64,000 bases of DNA from Acidipropionibacterium sp. (GCA_022647765.1 JALCLH010000013.1:34715-98714), one strand, 5' to 3'; positions 48,157 to 58,110 are shown, numbered from the stretch's first letter. A program made the numbers and translations. Notes: a model not told the origin generated them from the letters alone.

Positions 48157-49194
48157 ATGTCCTCGCCTGTCGATATCTTCGCCGTCGCCTCCGAGGAGGT
48201 CGTCATCCTCGATGGCGGCCTCGGCACCCGGCTGGAGGCGCGCGGCGACGACATCACCGGGTCGTTGTGGTCGGCGCAGATCCTGCGCGAGGATCCCGAC
48301 GAGATCGCCGCGGTCCACGACGACTTCTTCCGGGCCGGCGCCCGGGTCGCCACCACCGCCTCGTACCAGCTGACCTTCGAGGGGATGGCGGCGGCCGGGG
48401 GCACTCCCGAGGAGACCGAACGGCTGCTGCGCCGCAGCGTGGAGATCGCCCGCGCGGCGGCTGACAGCCGCATGTCAGCACCCGGGGCCATCGCGGCCTC
48501 CCCCCAGACCCGGCGATGGGTGGCCGCCTCGATCGGCCCCTACGGTGCCGGGCCGGGATGCGGTACCGAGTACGACGGCGACTACGGCCTGTCCGCCGCC
48601 GAGCTGGCCGCCTGGCACCGGCCGCGGATCGGCGTCCTGGCCGATTCCGGCGCCGATGTCCTGCTCGCCGAGACCGTGCCCAGCATCCTCGAGGTCGAGG
48701 CACTCACCGCGGAACTGGAGGACGCCGCCCTCCCCGCGATGCTCAGCGTCACGGTCGCCGACGGGAGGCTGCGCGACGGCACCCCGCTGCCGGAGATGGC
48801 GCGGATCTTCTCCGGCGTCACCAATATCCGCGCCATCGGGGTGAACTGCTGCCAGGCCGAGGACGCCCTGGCCGCTGTGAGGGCACTGTCCGGCCTCACC
48901 GACCTGCCGCTGATCGCCTACCCGAACAGCGGGGAGCGCTGGGATCACGCCGCCCGGTGCTGGGCGCCGCGCACGCAGGGCGAACTCACCCCGCTGGGCG
49001 CGGTGCCGGCGCTGCTGGACGCCGGGGTCCGGTTCCTGGGAGGGTGCTGCCGGGTGACGCCGCGCGAGATCGCCGCGATGGCCGAGGCGGTGGGGGAGAA
49101 GACGGCCGGATGGTCCCGATCACTCCCGATAGGCCGTGATTCTGCACGCGCGATGCAGAAACACCCTCTGTCTGGAGTGATCGGGACCATCTGA
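48157..49194 (+). CDS. mmuM: Homocysteine S-methyltransferase (MmuM type)
   Basis: This enzyme methylates homocysteine from S-methylmethionine to make methionine. The barrel starts VVILDGGLGTRLEARGDD. Zinc ligands are in IGVNCCQ and FLGGCCRVTPREI. ATG 48157 (MSSPVDIF) fits the family; ATG 48148 adds three residues. The last 28 residues (WSRSLPIGRDSARAMQKHPL onwards) are encoded by an inverted-repeat element, so the natural C-terminus was probably earlier. Confidence 0.9.
   Translation: MSSPVDIFAVASEEVVILDGGLGTRLEARGDDITGSLWSAQILREDPDEIAAVHDDFFRAGARVATTASYQLTFEGMAAAGGTPEETERLLRRSVEIARAAADSRMSAPGAIAASPQTRRWVAASIGPYGAGPGCGTEYDGDYGLSAAELAAWHRPRIGVLADSGADVLLAETVPSILEVEALTAELEDAALPAMLSVTVADGRLRDGTPLPEMARIFSGVTNIRAIGVNCCQAEDALAAVRALSGLTDLPLIAYPNSGERWDHAARCWAPRTQGELTPLGAVPALLDAGVRFLGGCCRVTPREIAAMAEAVGEKTAGWSRSLPIGRDSARAMQKHPLSGVIGTI
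49109..49191. repeat. Intergenic inverted repeat, family B copy 1
   Basis: GATGGTCCCGATCACTCC and its exact reverse complement bound an 83-bp element overlapping the 3' end of mmuM. A smaller hairpin lies inside (TCTGCACGCGCGATGCAGA). A second copy is at 52160-52233. Confidence 0.78.
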
Positions 49195-49253
49195 GGTCAC
49201 CGAACGCCGACGGGGCGGCCTCGGTGTCGGCACTCCCGTCGGATCCTCGACCC

Positions 49254-50531
49254 TCAACCATCCGTCCTCCCGTCGTTGCCCGCCGGTCGGGGGCACCGCT
49301 CGTCGGCATCCGAGCGTGGACGCCGTCTCCGGAGCCTGTCGACGGCCTGCGGCGTCACCGCGTAGGACCCGACAGTCCTGGTGGCCAGCGAGTTCACCAT
49401 CGCGGGCCTGGCCAGCACCGATCCGACAGCGACTGAGAACGGGATCAGCGACGGCGGATCGGCGAGGACCGGGGTGAGCATCTCCCTGCTGTCTCGGAGC
49501 GGAGGGCGTCTGCCGATCGCGTCGCGGACGCTCGCCAGGATCGCGCGACGGGTGCGACGCCGCTCGGCCGCACCGAGCGCGATCGCCATGGTGGATCGGG
49601 TCCGGACGCCGGGGCGGGTGATGCGCGGTTCGATCGGCAGCTCGCCGCCGGTTGCCAGGTCGGTGGCCAGCACCGGCAGGTTGACCCCGGCCGCGAAGGC
49701 ATTGCCCGGCTCGATGGTGCGGGGGTTGCACTCGATGAAGGACGGGTGCCCGTCGGCATGGAGGTAGTCCAGGGTGAGGCCTCCGTGCCAGCCGAGATGA
49801 CCGCCCAGCGCCGCGATCGCCTCGACCGCCTCCGGATGGTCGACGCTGAGACGCGCCGCGGCACTGCCGCCCGCCCCGGCGACAAGCTGTTCGCTGACGC
49901 CGGCCGCGATGAGAAGTCCCCGGTCGAAGAGCCCCTGAACCTGGGCGTAGCGCCCCGGTGCGGGGGCCTGCACCATCACCAGGGTCGGAGCGCCCGATGT
50001 GAACCTGTGCCAGATGGATCGCGCCTCGTCGAGGTTGGACGCGTACGCCACACCGCGTCCGGCGGTGGAGAAGGCGGCCTTCACCCAGACCGGGAAGCCG
50101 AGCGCAGCCAGGTCCTGCTCGGCGTCGACGGGATGCCAGGCCGGCTGAGGCAGACCGAGGGAGTCCATCAGTGCAGCGAAGGCGATTTTCGACTGCACTC
50201 GATCGAATGCATCGAGGGAGGCGACCGCCATCGAGGCGTGCGGCAGCAGATCCCGGCCCGCGGCGAACAGCCAGGCCTGCTCGTGGGTGGGAAGCAGCGC
50301 GTCGAAGCGTCCCGTGGCCATCAGGGCGTCGACGCGATGCAGATAGCCGGCCGGGTCCACCGATGGCGACGGCGTCCGGTGCACCTGCCGGCACCACCGG
50401 CTGAACCGCAGGATCGGCGTCGATGCAGGGCTGACAGCCTCCACCTCGACTCCCGATCGGCCCAGCACAGTCGTAAACTCGCGGGCCGTCAGAGACGACG
50501 CCTCCGACAGCAGCACGCGGGTTCGCTTCAC
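49254..50531 (-). CDS. ATP-grasp domain protein (carboxylate-amine ligase type)
   Basis: The 425-residue protein has an ATP-grasp layout. The pre-ATP domain begins RTRVLLSEASSLTAREFTTV. The ATP domain shows FPVWVKAAFSTAGRGVAYA and the metal-binding end PSFIECNPRTIEPGNAFAAG. It resembles ligases that join amino acids or carbamoyl groups, but the substrate is not evident. GTG 50531 is the likely start; upstream codons to 50624 look non-coding. It is divergent from the AAA+ gene. Confidence 0.78.
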   Translation of the reverse strand: MKRTRVLLSEASSLTAREFTTVLGRSGVEVEAVSPASTPILRFSRWCRQVHRTPSPSVDPAGYLHRVDALMATGRFDALLPTHEQAWLFAAGRDLLPHASMAVASLDAFDRVQSKIAFAALMDSLGLPQPAWHPVDAEQDLAALGFPVWVKAAFSTAGRGVAYASNLDEARSIWHRFTSGAPTLVMVQAPAPGRYAQVQGLFDRGLLIAAGVSEQLVAGAGGSAAARLSVDHPEAVEAIAALGGHLGWHGGLTLDYLHADGHPSFIECNPRTIEPGNAFAAGVNLPVLATDLATGGELPIEPRITRPGVRTRSTMAIALGAAERRRTRRAILASVRDAIGRRPPLRDSREMLTPVLADPPSLIPFSVAVGSVLARPAMVNSLATRTVGSYAVTPQAVDRLRRRRPRSDADERCPRPAGNDGRTDG

Positions 50532-50626
50532 GGTCGGCAAGGCTACGTCAAGGGTTTGGCGCTCGACCGCCTCGTGCCGGCAGGGGGAAGGTGGAGGTGC
50601 CCGGTCGGCGTCCCTTCCCGGCAAAG

Positions 50627-50663
50627 ATATATAACTCCAGTTATATTAACTGGAGTTATATAT
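50627..50663. promoter_or_regulatory. Perfect AT-rich inverted repeat before the AAA+ ATPase gene
   Basis: ATATATAACTCCAGTTA and TAACTGGAGTTATATAT form a perfect 17-bp inverted repeat around TAT. It ends eleven bases before ATG 50674, so it probably overlaps the promoter and acts as an operator. Layout parallels the palindrome at the fic start (27965-28010), but the sequence differs. Confidence 0.68.
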
Positions 50664-50673
50664 CCTTGACATC

Positions 50674-52155
50674 ATGAGACCCGAGGACCTGTTCGACCGA
50701 GAGATGGAGTGGGCCGACCTGGAGCGGTTCACCGCGACATCCTCACCGGGGGTGCATCTGGGCATCCTCTATGGACGGCGCCGGATGGGCAAGAGCTTCA
50801 TGCTCCGCAGGCTTGTCGCCCAGCGAGGCGGGATCTACCACATGGCATTGGAGGAGGAGCCGGGGCCCGCGCTCCAGCGTTTTGCAGACGCCGTGGGAGC
50901 GCGCCGTGGGCTGGGCCCCGGCCAGCTGCATGTTGCGGACTGGACCGAGGCGCTCCGCCTGGCGCTCAGTGGTCCGGAAGATCTCCTCGTCATCGACGAG
51001 CTGCCGTATCTCATGACGGCTGTGGAGGGGCGAGTGATTCCCTCAGCGCTGCAATCCCTCATCGATGCAAGTCGCGATCAGCGTGCGCCTGGACCGTCCG
51101 GAGCCACCCATGTGATCGTCTGCGGGTCGTCCCTCTCGGTGATGTCCGAGCTGCTTTCCGGCACCAAGGCCCTGCGCGGGCGCGCCGAGCTCGATCTCCA
51201 ACTGCACCCCTTCGACTACCGGCGGACGGCCGACTACTACAGCATCGAGGACCCTCTGGTGGCCCTGCGCCTCTATGCGATCCTCGGCGGCACACCCGGG
51301 TATCGCGACCTCGTCGGGACGGCGTCGCCGCAGTCGGCCGAAGAACTGACAGACCTCATTCTGCACACGGCCGCCAATCCGAGCCACGCGCTGTTCTCCG
51401 AAGCCGAGTATCTGCTCCGCGAGGATCCTCGGATCGTCGAACGATCGCTTTATCATTCCCTCCTCGGCGCGGTGGCACGGGGCGCGCACACTCCGACCGC
51501 GATCGCTTCACGCATCGGGCGGCCGGCGACCGCCCTGGCTCACGCGCTGAACGTCCTTCAGACCGCAGGCCTCCTCCGACGACGGGAAGACCTGCTGAGG
51601 CGGCGCCGGCCCGTCCTCGAGATTGCCGACCCCATCGTCAGGTTCACCGATCTGATCGTCGATCCGTATCGGCCCATTTACGAGGATCGCCGTGGCCGGG
51701 AGGCGCTGGGACTGGCCGACGCGACGCTGCGGACTCAGGTCTACGGGCCCACATTCGAACAGGTTGCTCGAGAATGGGTGACTCGGTACGCGTCGCCGGA
51801 AACCCTGGGAGGGTCGGCCGGACTGGTCGGAACCACCGTCGTCAACGATTCCCGGGGCAGATCCCAGTACGAGGTCGATGTTGTCGCCCTTCCGGCGGGC
51901 CAAGGCGTCCACGACTCGCATGCGCAGATCCTCGCCCTCGGCGAGGCGGAGGACTCCGATGCGCCGCGCCCGCTCTCCGACCTCCGCAGGTTGGAGAAGA
52001 TTCGCGATCTGCTGGTCCGGCGGGGGTACCGGGCCGATGGTGCGACGCTCCTGGTCTTCGGACGATCGGGTTTCGACGTCACGCTCGTCAATGAGGCATC
52101 GGGGCGCACCGACGTCCAGCTGGTGGATCTGGAGAGGCTCCGCTCGGGGGAGTAG
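50674..52155 (+). CDS. AAA+ ATPase of the archaeal-ATPase/DUF234 type
   Basis: The 493-residue protein has Walker A LYGRRRMGKSFM near residue 33, Walker B LLVIDELPYL near residue 107 and a sensor region (HVIVCGSSLSVM). A winged helix (PTAIASRIGRPATALAHALN) and a C-terminal nuclease-like DUF234 domain with YEVDVVALPAG follow. Such proteins occur as self-contained mobile or defence-associated ATPases; the exact role is unknown. It follows a palindromic operator. Confidence 0.82.
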   Translation: MRPEDLFDREMEWADLERFTATSSPGVHLGILYGRRRMGKSFMLRRLVAQRGGIYHMALEEEPGPALQRFADAVGARRGLGPGQLHVADWTEALRLALSGPEDLLVIDELPYLMTAVEGRVIPSALQSLIDASRDQRAPGPSGATHVIVCGSSLSVMSELLSGTKALRGRAELDLQLHPFDYRRTADYYSIEDPLVALRLYAILGGTPGYRDLVGTASPQSAEELTDLILHTAANPSHALFSEAEYLLREDPRIVERSLYHSLLGAVARGAHTPTAIASRIGRPATALAHALNVLQTAGLLRRREDLLRRRRPVLEIADPIVRFTDLIVDPYRPIYEDRRGREALGLADATLRTQVYGPTFEQVAREWVTRYASPETLGGSAGLVGTTVVNDSRGRSQYEVDVVALPAGQGVHDSHAQILALGEAEDSDAPRPLSDLRRLEKIRDLLVRRGYRADGATLLVFGRSGFDVTLVNEASGRTDVQLVDLERLRSGE

Positions 52156-52159
52156 GGCG

Positions 52160-52233
52160 ACCCGATCACTCCCGAGACGCCGTCAAATGGCATCGAGGAT
52201 GACGAGACGCGGCGTGTCGGGAGTGATCGGGAC
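52160..52233. repeat. Intergenic inverted repeat, family B copy 2
   Basis: CCCGATCACTCCCGAGACGC pairs with the segment ending GGGAGTGATCGGG. It begins four bases after the AAA+ stop codon, which fits terminator use. Shares the CCCGATCACTCC arm with 49109-49191. Confidence 0.75.
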
Positions 52234-52300
52234 AGCAAAGGCCGGACGGACGGTCAGCCGACCACCACCCAACCGACCGCCACCAGCACCAATGGAAAGA

Positions 52301-52333
52301 ACCCCCGGCAAGCCTTTCAGCTTGCCGGGGGTT
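52301..52333 (-). terminator. Hairpin terminator after tRNA-Pro
   Basis: ACCCCCGGCAAG and CTTGCCGGGGGTT form a 12-bp G+C-rich stem around CCTTTCAG. Read on the minus strand it follows the tRNA by 15 bases and is followed by TTCTTTCC. Confidence 0.8.
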
Positions 52334-52347
52334 CCATATCCTCTTTG

Positions 52348-52421
<74 letters not shown>

Positions 52422-52562
52422 ATGGTTCCCCGGAGCTGTCACCAGCCCGCAGAGCCGAGGGCCAGCTTAGCCCAACCGACTCATCTCGCACCAATCGAGG
52501 GGGAGTCCGGACGCCGGCAGCTCAAACATCGTCTCGCAATCCCGCTGGCGAGCCACGACAGA

Positions 52563-53486
52563 TCAGTCCCTGGGGACCAGGGTGAGCAGACTGGCCTCCG
52601 GCGGGCAGAAGGTGCGATAGGGCGCGAAGGGCGAGGAGCCCAGGCCGGCGGAGACGTGCAGGAAGGCGGTCCGGCCACCGGCGTCATGAGTCGACAGCCC
52701 CTTGACCCGCGCGGGATCGAGGTCGCAGTTGGTGACCAGCGCTCCCTTGACCGGTAGGCAGACCTGACCGCCATGGGTGTGGCCGGCGAAGATCAGATCC
52801 ACCCCATCGGCGGTCATCGCATCCAGCACCCGAAGGTAGGGGGCGTGGGTGACGCCGATATTGAGGTCGGCGTCGGACGGCACCGGGCCCGCCACCTCGT
52901 CGTAGTGGTCCCGTTGATGATGGGCGTCGTCGGTGCCGCGGAAGGCCACCCGGCGTCCGGCCACCTCGAGCACACCGCGCCGGTCGTTGAGGTCGAGCCA
53001 TCCCGCCGAGGTGAAGGCCTCGCGCAGCGCCTCGTGGTCCAGCTCGGGGTACTCCTCGCCCTCGTGCCGGTGCGAACGGCCGTGCAGCAGGTAGCCGAGC
53101 GGGTTGCCGAACTTCGGCTTGAGGTAGTCATTGGACCCGAACACGAAGACTCCGGGCACCGCCAGCAGCCCCGACAGGATGTCCAGCAGCGGGCCGAGGG
53201 CCGCATCGGAGGCGAAATTGTCTCCCGTGTTGACGACCAGATCCGGCTCCAGCTCCGCCAGCCGGGACACCCATTCGCGCTTGTCGTGCTGCCGGGCCAA
53301 CAGGTGCAGGTCGGAGATGTGCAGCACCCGGATCGGCGTCGCGCCCGGCGCCAGCACGGGCACCCTCACGCGGCGCAGCGTGAACCGGTGGGCCTCGATG
53401 ATCCCGTAGCTCAGTCCGGCGGCGGCCACTCCCGCCGTGACGCCGGTCAGCAGGCCAGCGGTCCTGGCCCAGCCCACTGCGCTCAC
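52563..53486 (-). CDS. Metallophosphoesterase (membrane-anchored)
   Basis: The calcineurin-like fold has all metal-binding blocks: ISDLHLLA (DxH), VNTGDNFAS (GD), FGSNDY (in place of GNHD), VTHAPYL and FAGHTHGGQ. One N-terminal hydrophobic helix (LLTGVTAGVAAAGLSYGI) probably anchors it. 307 residues. It overlaps the PBP stop by four bases. The order PBP then this gene is the same as Rv3682-Rv3683 in mycobacteria. Confidence 0.92.
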   Translation of the reverse strand: MSAVGWARTAGLLTGVTAGVAAAGLSYGIIEAHRFTLRRVRVPVLAPGATPIRVLHISDLHLLARQHDKREWVSRLAELEPDLVVNTGDNFASDAALGPLLDILSGLLAVPGVFVFGSNDYLKPKFGNPLGYLLHGRSHRHEGEEYPELDHEALREAFTSAGWLDLNDRRGVLEVAGRRVAFRGTDDAHHQRDHYDEVAGPVPSDADLNIGVTHAPYLRVLDAMTADGVDLIFAGHTHGGQVCLPVKGALVTNCDLDPARVKGLSTHDAGGRTAFLHVSAGLGSSPFAPYRTFCPPEASLLTLVPRD

Positions 53487-55934
53487 CTGCCCTTGGAGGA
53501 ACTGGTGGGGCCGGCCGCGGGCTTGCTGGTGGTCGTCTGGGTGGCCTTCGGCTGTGTCCCGCCGGTCCGGCTGGAACTGGTCTGGGGGGCGGTGGTGGTG
53601 CCCTGGCCGGTTCCCTGCGTCTGTTGGGTCGTCGCCGGCGGGATGTACCGCCCTCTCGAGATCATCAGGCTGACCGTGGCGCCGAGACTCGCCTTGCCCG
53701 AGGGATCTGTGCCCAGGAAGGTGCCCTCGGGCTCATCGGAGGTGACCCGTATCGTCTGGGTCGCGAAGCCGGCCTTGTTGAGAGCGGCCTTCGCCTCGTC
53801 GTAGGACATGTTCGAGGTGTTGGGCAGAGCGATCTGCTTGCCCTCGACGACGGTGCTGCTCGGGCCTGTGAAGGGGGTCTTCGGCTTGCCGGCGAGCACC
53901 GCGGCCATCGCCGCCCGGTAGATCTGACCGGCGTCGCCACCGCCGGAGCCCTGCAGGAACTGGCCGGTGCTCAGCGTGAGTCCCTTGATGGACTTCACGG
54001 TGTGCCCGCGGAAGTAGGAGCTCGACTTGTCGGCGGCGATCAGCGCGACGCCGGCCGCATTCGGCGTGTACCCGGCGAACCAGACCGCCTCGTTGGAGTC
54101 GGTGGTGCCGGTCTTGCCGGCCTGCGGGTAGCCGCCGGGAATGGTGGCGGGAGCGCCGGTGCCCTTCATCACGCCTTGCAGGATGGAGTTGACGCCGTCG
54201 GCCACGCCTTGGGAGACGACCCGCTTGCAGTTGGCGCTCGGGACCTTGAGAGCGGTGCCGTCGGCGGTGTTGATCGACTGGATGATGACCGGATCGCAGT
54301 GGATGCCGCGGGCCGCGAAGGTCGAGTAGGCGGCGGCCATCGACAACGGCGTCACCTCGGCGGTGCCGAGGGTGAAGGACGGGATGAACTGGTACTCAGC
54401 GACGATGTCCTTGCCGTTGGCCAACTGGACGCCGGCCTTCTGGGCCATCTTCGTGACATTGCACAGCCCGGTGTCGCGTTCCAGCTGGATGAAGTAGGTG
54501 TTGACCGAGTAGGCCGCGGCCTCCTGGAGAGCGATGTTGGTGGAGTGACCCACCGAGTTGCTCACCTCGAAGGGCCCGGATTTGAAGGGCCCCCTTGCAG
54601 CTGGTGAAGGTGTCGCCGGTGAAGTCCATCGGGGAGGAGGCGGTGTACCGGGTGTTGAGGGAGAAGCCCTTCTCCAGGGCGGCCGCCATGGTGAAGGTCT
54701 TGAAGGTGGAGCCGGCCTGGTAGCCCTCGGCGCCGCCCATCCCCTCGGAGGCCATGTAGTTGTAGTAGGTCTGCCCCAGCGACGAACCCATCACCGGGCG
54801 GGACTGCGCCATCGCCATGATGAGACCGGTTCCGGGTTGGACGATCGCGGTGCCGCCGAGGACGGGATCGGTCGGGCCGACCATGCTGGCGACCGCCGAC
54901 TGGGCGGCGGCCTGCGCCTTCGGGTCGATGAGGGTCTTGATCGTCAGGCCGCCGCGTTCCAGCAGCCTGTCCCGATCGTCCTTCGTCTTGCCGAGGGCGG
55001 GGTTGTTCTCCAGACTGCGTTTCACGTAGTCGCAGACGAAGGGGTACTTCGAGGCGCTGCAACCCCTCCGCGCCGTGGTGACCTTCGACTGGTCGAAGGG
55101 GACTTTCTTGGCCTCGGTCTTCTCCTGGTCGGTGATGACTCCGAGCTGGTTCATCCTGTTGAGCACGATATTGCGGCGGGTGATCGCGGCATCCGGGTTG
55201 TTCACCGGATCGGTGGCCGTCGGATTCTGCACCAACCCGGCCAGCATCGCGGCCTGCGGCAGGGTCAGCTTGTCGGCGGTCGTTCCGAAGTAGTGCTTCG
55301 CGGCGGCCTGGACGCCGTAGGCGCCGTCACCGTAGTAGGCGATATTGAGATAGCGCTCGAGGATCTGCTCCTTGGAGAACTTCTTCTCCATCGCCACCGC
55401 GTACCGCAGCTCCTGGAGCTTGCGGGAGAGGGTCTGCTCCTGAGCCGCATTGACCGCGGCCTGGTCTCCCTTGGCGGCCGCCGACTCGATGCGGACCTGC
55501 TTGACGTACTGCTGGGTCAGCGTCGAGCCGCCCTGGGTGGAGGAGCCGGCGGCGTTGGAGAGCAGTGCTCGGGCGGTGCCGCGGAAGTCGATCGGGCCGT
55601 GCTCGAAGAACCGGTCGTCCTCGATGGCGACCTGGGCCTTCTGCATGATCGGAGCGATCTTGTCCAGCGTCACGTACTCGCGGTTCTCGGCGTAGAAGGT
55701 CGCCAGCAGGCTGCCGTCGGCCATCAGGATCCTGGACTTCTGGGAGGGCGGGTCGATGGCCATGTCGGTCGGGAGGTTCTCCATCGAGTCGGCGGCGGCG
55801 CGCGCCGTGGCGCCGGTGATCGCCGCGAAGGGGACGACGAACCCCGCCATCAACAGGCCGGCGAGGATGCTGACGACGCCGAACATGGCCAGCGAGTACA
55901 GCTTGCCTGACGACCCGGACTTGCGAGAACCCAT
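53483..55934 (-). CDS. Class A penicillin-binding protein (PonA2-like), frameshifted in this assembly
   Basis: A bifunctional cell-wall synthase. It has an N-terminal membrane helix (LYSLAMFGVVSILAGLLMAG). The GT51 transglycosylase has the catalytic Glu in AIEDDRFFEH and GGSTLTQQYVKQ. The transpeptidase has GSTFKTFT (SxxK), YSVNTY (SxN) and GKTGTT (KTG). A PASTA-like segment (ALPNTSNMSYDEAKAALNKA) and a Thr/Gln/Ser-rich tail end it. One extra G in a five-G run near 54590 splits it in the transpeptidase domain. ATG 55934 gives MGSRKSGSSGKLY. Corrected length about 817. Confidence 0.92.
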
Positions 55935-56132
55935 AGTTTCTAGGCTACGCGACGTGCGCAACAGATTCAGAATGCCCCTCGGCGTGGCTCCCGGAGAGCG
56001 GAGACAGCCGGGTTCACGGCATCCGATTGGCTTCCGGACGAGGCCTCTTAGGCTGGGGTGATTGACAGTGATTTCACAGTCGACGGCGTCGTTCCTTGTC
56101 AAAGCGCAGAACCGCGGCGTACGTTGTGATAC

Positions 56133-56456
56133 GTGACAGGCAACGAGGCTGAGGACTGGACCTTACTCGCGAGCTGTCGAGGAATGGCGGACGCTCTTTT
56201 CCCGGATGGCAAGGAGCAGCGCATCGCCCGGCGGATCTGCGCCGGCTGCCGCGTGCGCACCCGATGCCTCGCGGAGGCTCTCGACAACCGGATCGAGTGG
56301 GGAGTCTGGGGTGGAATGACGGAACGGGAGAGACGCCGGCTGCTGCGGGAGCGCCCCGACGTCAAGAGCTGGCGCGCGGTGCTCACCGCCGAGGCCGACG
56401 CGCCCGTCGCGCCGAAGCAGTCGACCAGTCACACCAATCAGGCCGCCTCCAAGTAG
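56133..56456 (+). CDS. WhiB-family iron-sulfur regulator (WhiB4-like)
   Basis: The 107-residue protein has the four WhiB cysteines (SCRGMADALF, ICAGCRVRTRC) that bind a [4Fe-4S] cluster, then the GVWGGMTERERRRLL turn and a basic DNA-binding tail. It starts at GTG 56133, divergent from the PBP gene, as whiB4 and ponA2 are in mycobacteria. It probably responds to redox state. Confidence 0.93.
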   Translation: MTGNEAEDWTLLASCRGMADALFPDGKEQRIARRICAGCRVRTRCLAEALDNRIEWGVWGGMTERERRRLLRERPDVKSWRAVLTAEADAPVAPKQSTSHTNQAASK

Positions 56457-56540
56457 AACCGTGCCCGCGCACGTTGCGCCCGAGTGGATCGTGAAGGCGG
56501 GGTCTGCTGTCCCGCAGCCCGATCCTCTACGCTGGCTGCC

Positions 56541-56711
56541 ATGACGAGATGGGAATACTTCACCGCACCGATCCTCACCCACATGTCTCAGCAGATCCTC
56601 AACAACTTCGGCCAGGACGGCTGGGAGCTGGTTCAGGTGGTGCCCGGGCCCAATCCCGAGTCCCTGGTCGGCTACTTCAAGCGCCCGCTGCCGGACAAGG
56701 AGCAGGGATGA
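56541..56711 (+). CDS. DUF4177-like small protein
   Basis: This 56-residue protein (MTRWEYFTAPILTHMSQQIL, then NNFGQDGWELVQVVPG) matches small DUF4177 proteins. It overlaps the RidA start by four bases (ATGA) and is translated with it. Function unknown. Confidence 0.82.
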   Translation: MTRWEYFTAPILTHMSQQILNNFGQDGWELVQVVPGPNPESLVGYFKRPLPDKEQG

Positions 56712-57164
56712 CCGCCAGTCAGAAGCTCGCCGAACTCGGGATCGCGCTTCCCGCCGTCGCCGCCCCGGTGGCCGCCTACATTCCGGCCGCCCGCAGCGGG
56801 GATCAGATCGTCACGGCCGGCCAGCTGCCCTTCGTCGACGGCGCACTCGCGGTGACCGGGCATGTCGGGGCCGAGGTCGACGTCGAGCAGGCCGCCGCTC
56901 AGGCCCGGATCGCCGCGCTCAACGCGGTGGCCGCCGCCGCCGAGGCGGCCGGGGGAGCTCGATGAGATCCGGGGCGTCCTCAAGGTGGTCGTCTTCGTCT
57001 CAAGCACCCCCGACTTCACCGATCAGGCGAAGGTCGCCAACGGCGCCTCCGAGCTCCTCGGCCAGATCTTCGGGGACGCCGGTCGTCACGCCCGCAGCGC
57101 GGTCGGCGTGGTGTCCCTGCCCCTGGGGTCGCCGGTCGAGGTGGAGTTGACTGTGCTCATTTAG
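56708..57164 (+). CDS. RidA/YjgF family deaminase (frameshifted in this assembly)
   Basis: RidA hydrolyses reactive enamine/imine intermediates. The N-terminal frame shows SGDQIVTAGQLPFVDGALAV and the C-terminal frame shows VVVFVSSTPDFTDQAKVANG with RSAVGVVSLPLGSPVEVE. An extra G in the five-G run near 56953 separates the two. The corrected protein is about 151 residues. Confidence 0.9.
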
Positions 57165-57284
57165 GGCCGGGGGCCGACCCCCTGGCAACCCCCGACCGGC
57201 TCGAGTTGTCCGGGATGGGTTGCGGTCCGCCGGTGGCGAGGTCTGGTGGCAGGGTCTGCGGGCGGCGCCGTGCGCGACACCGCC

Positions 57285-57983
57285 TTAGCCTGCGAAGCCG
57301 CGCAGGCCTTTCAGCGACTTCACCACGACCGACCTGGAACGGGCCGTGATCCATCCCCGCTGGGCGAAGTCCGCCAGGGCCTTGCTCACCGTCTCCCGCG
57401 ATGAGCCGACCGCCTGGGCGAGTTCCTGCTGGGTGAGGTCGTGAGTCACCACCAGGTGCCCGCTCGCCGGGTCCACCCGCCCGAACCGCTCTGCGAGATC
57501 GAGCAGGATGAAGGCCAGCCTGCTGGGGATCCCGCCCGTCACGAAGTGGGCGGTCGCGTTGTCGGAGCGCCGCAATCGCTCGCTGAGCCGCTCCAGCAGC
57601 GCCAGGGCGACGTCGTGCTGGCTTTGGACGAGTGAATTGAGACCGGGTCCGGGGACTCTGAGCAGGCTGGCGCTGGTGAGAGTGGTGGCGGTGGTCGAGC
57701 GGGTTCCGCCGTCCACCAGGGAGAGCTCGCCGAACATGTCGCCGGGCCCCATCAGCCACAGCAGCGACTCCCGGTGAGACGCCGTTCCGGAGTTCGGACG
57801 GGTCAGTTTCACCTTGCCCTCGACCACCAGGAACAGGTCCTGGGCGAGCTCGCCGGCCTCGAACAGCTCGGCGCCGCGCGGGCACACGACCACCTCGGAC
57901 AGTGCCAGCAGGCGCGCGGTGGACCTCGTCCCGAGCGCGGAGAAGAAGGGCTGGGTCGCCGCCGTGGCCACCACGTTCGTCAT
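57285..57983 (-). CDS. Crp/Fnr-family regulator (GlxR/CRP-like)
   Basis: The 232-residue regulator has a cyclic-nucleotide-binding barrel (GELAQDLFLVVEGKVKLTR, GPGDMFGELSLVDGGTRSTT), a dimer helix, and an HTH (TQQELAQAVGSSRETVSKAL). The SxRTS-like cAMP pocket (GGTRSTTA) supports cAMP binding. ATG 57983. A consensus CRP site lies 60 bases upstream. It is divergent from nth, as in mycobacteria. Confidence 0.93.
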   Translation of the reverse strand: MTNVVATAATQPFFSALGTRSTARLLALSEVVVCPRGAELFEAGELAQDLFLVVEGKVKLTRPNSGTASHRESLLWLMGPGDMFGELSLVDGGTRSTTATTLTSASLLRVPGPGLNSLVQSQHDVALALLERLSERLRRSDNATAHFVTGGIPSRLAFILLDLAERFGRVDPASGHLVVTHDLTQQELAQAVGSSRETVSKALADFAQRGWITARSRSVVVKSLKGLRGFAG

Positions 57984-58042
57984 TGGAATCTCATCCCCCT
58001 GATCGATCTCTGTTGATCCCTCGGCCGCCCCGATCTTCTCAT

Positions 58043-58058
58043 TGTGAGGGTTCTCACA
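58043..58058. promoter_or_regulatory. Consensus CRP/GlxR binding site
   Basis: TGTGAGGGTTCTCACA matches the TGTGA-N6-TCACA consensus in all ten conserved bases. It lies between the divergent crp and nth genes and may serve autoregulation. Confidence 0.8.
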
Positions 58059-58110
58059 TGTGGGTGGAGGGAGGGTTCTCACATGTGGGTGGAGGGAGGG
58101 GTCTCGCATC
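58046..58110 (+). repeat. Tandem 25-bp repeat, about 2.5 copies
   Basis: GAGGGTTCTCACATGTGGGT units start at 58046 and 58071, with a weak third start (GTCTCGCAT) near 58101. Only the first copy has the full CRP site; the second has the TCACA half. It lies just before the nth start. Confidence 0.75.
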
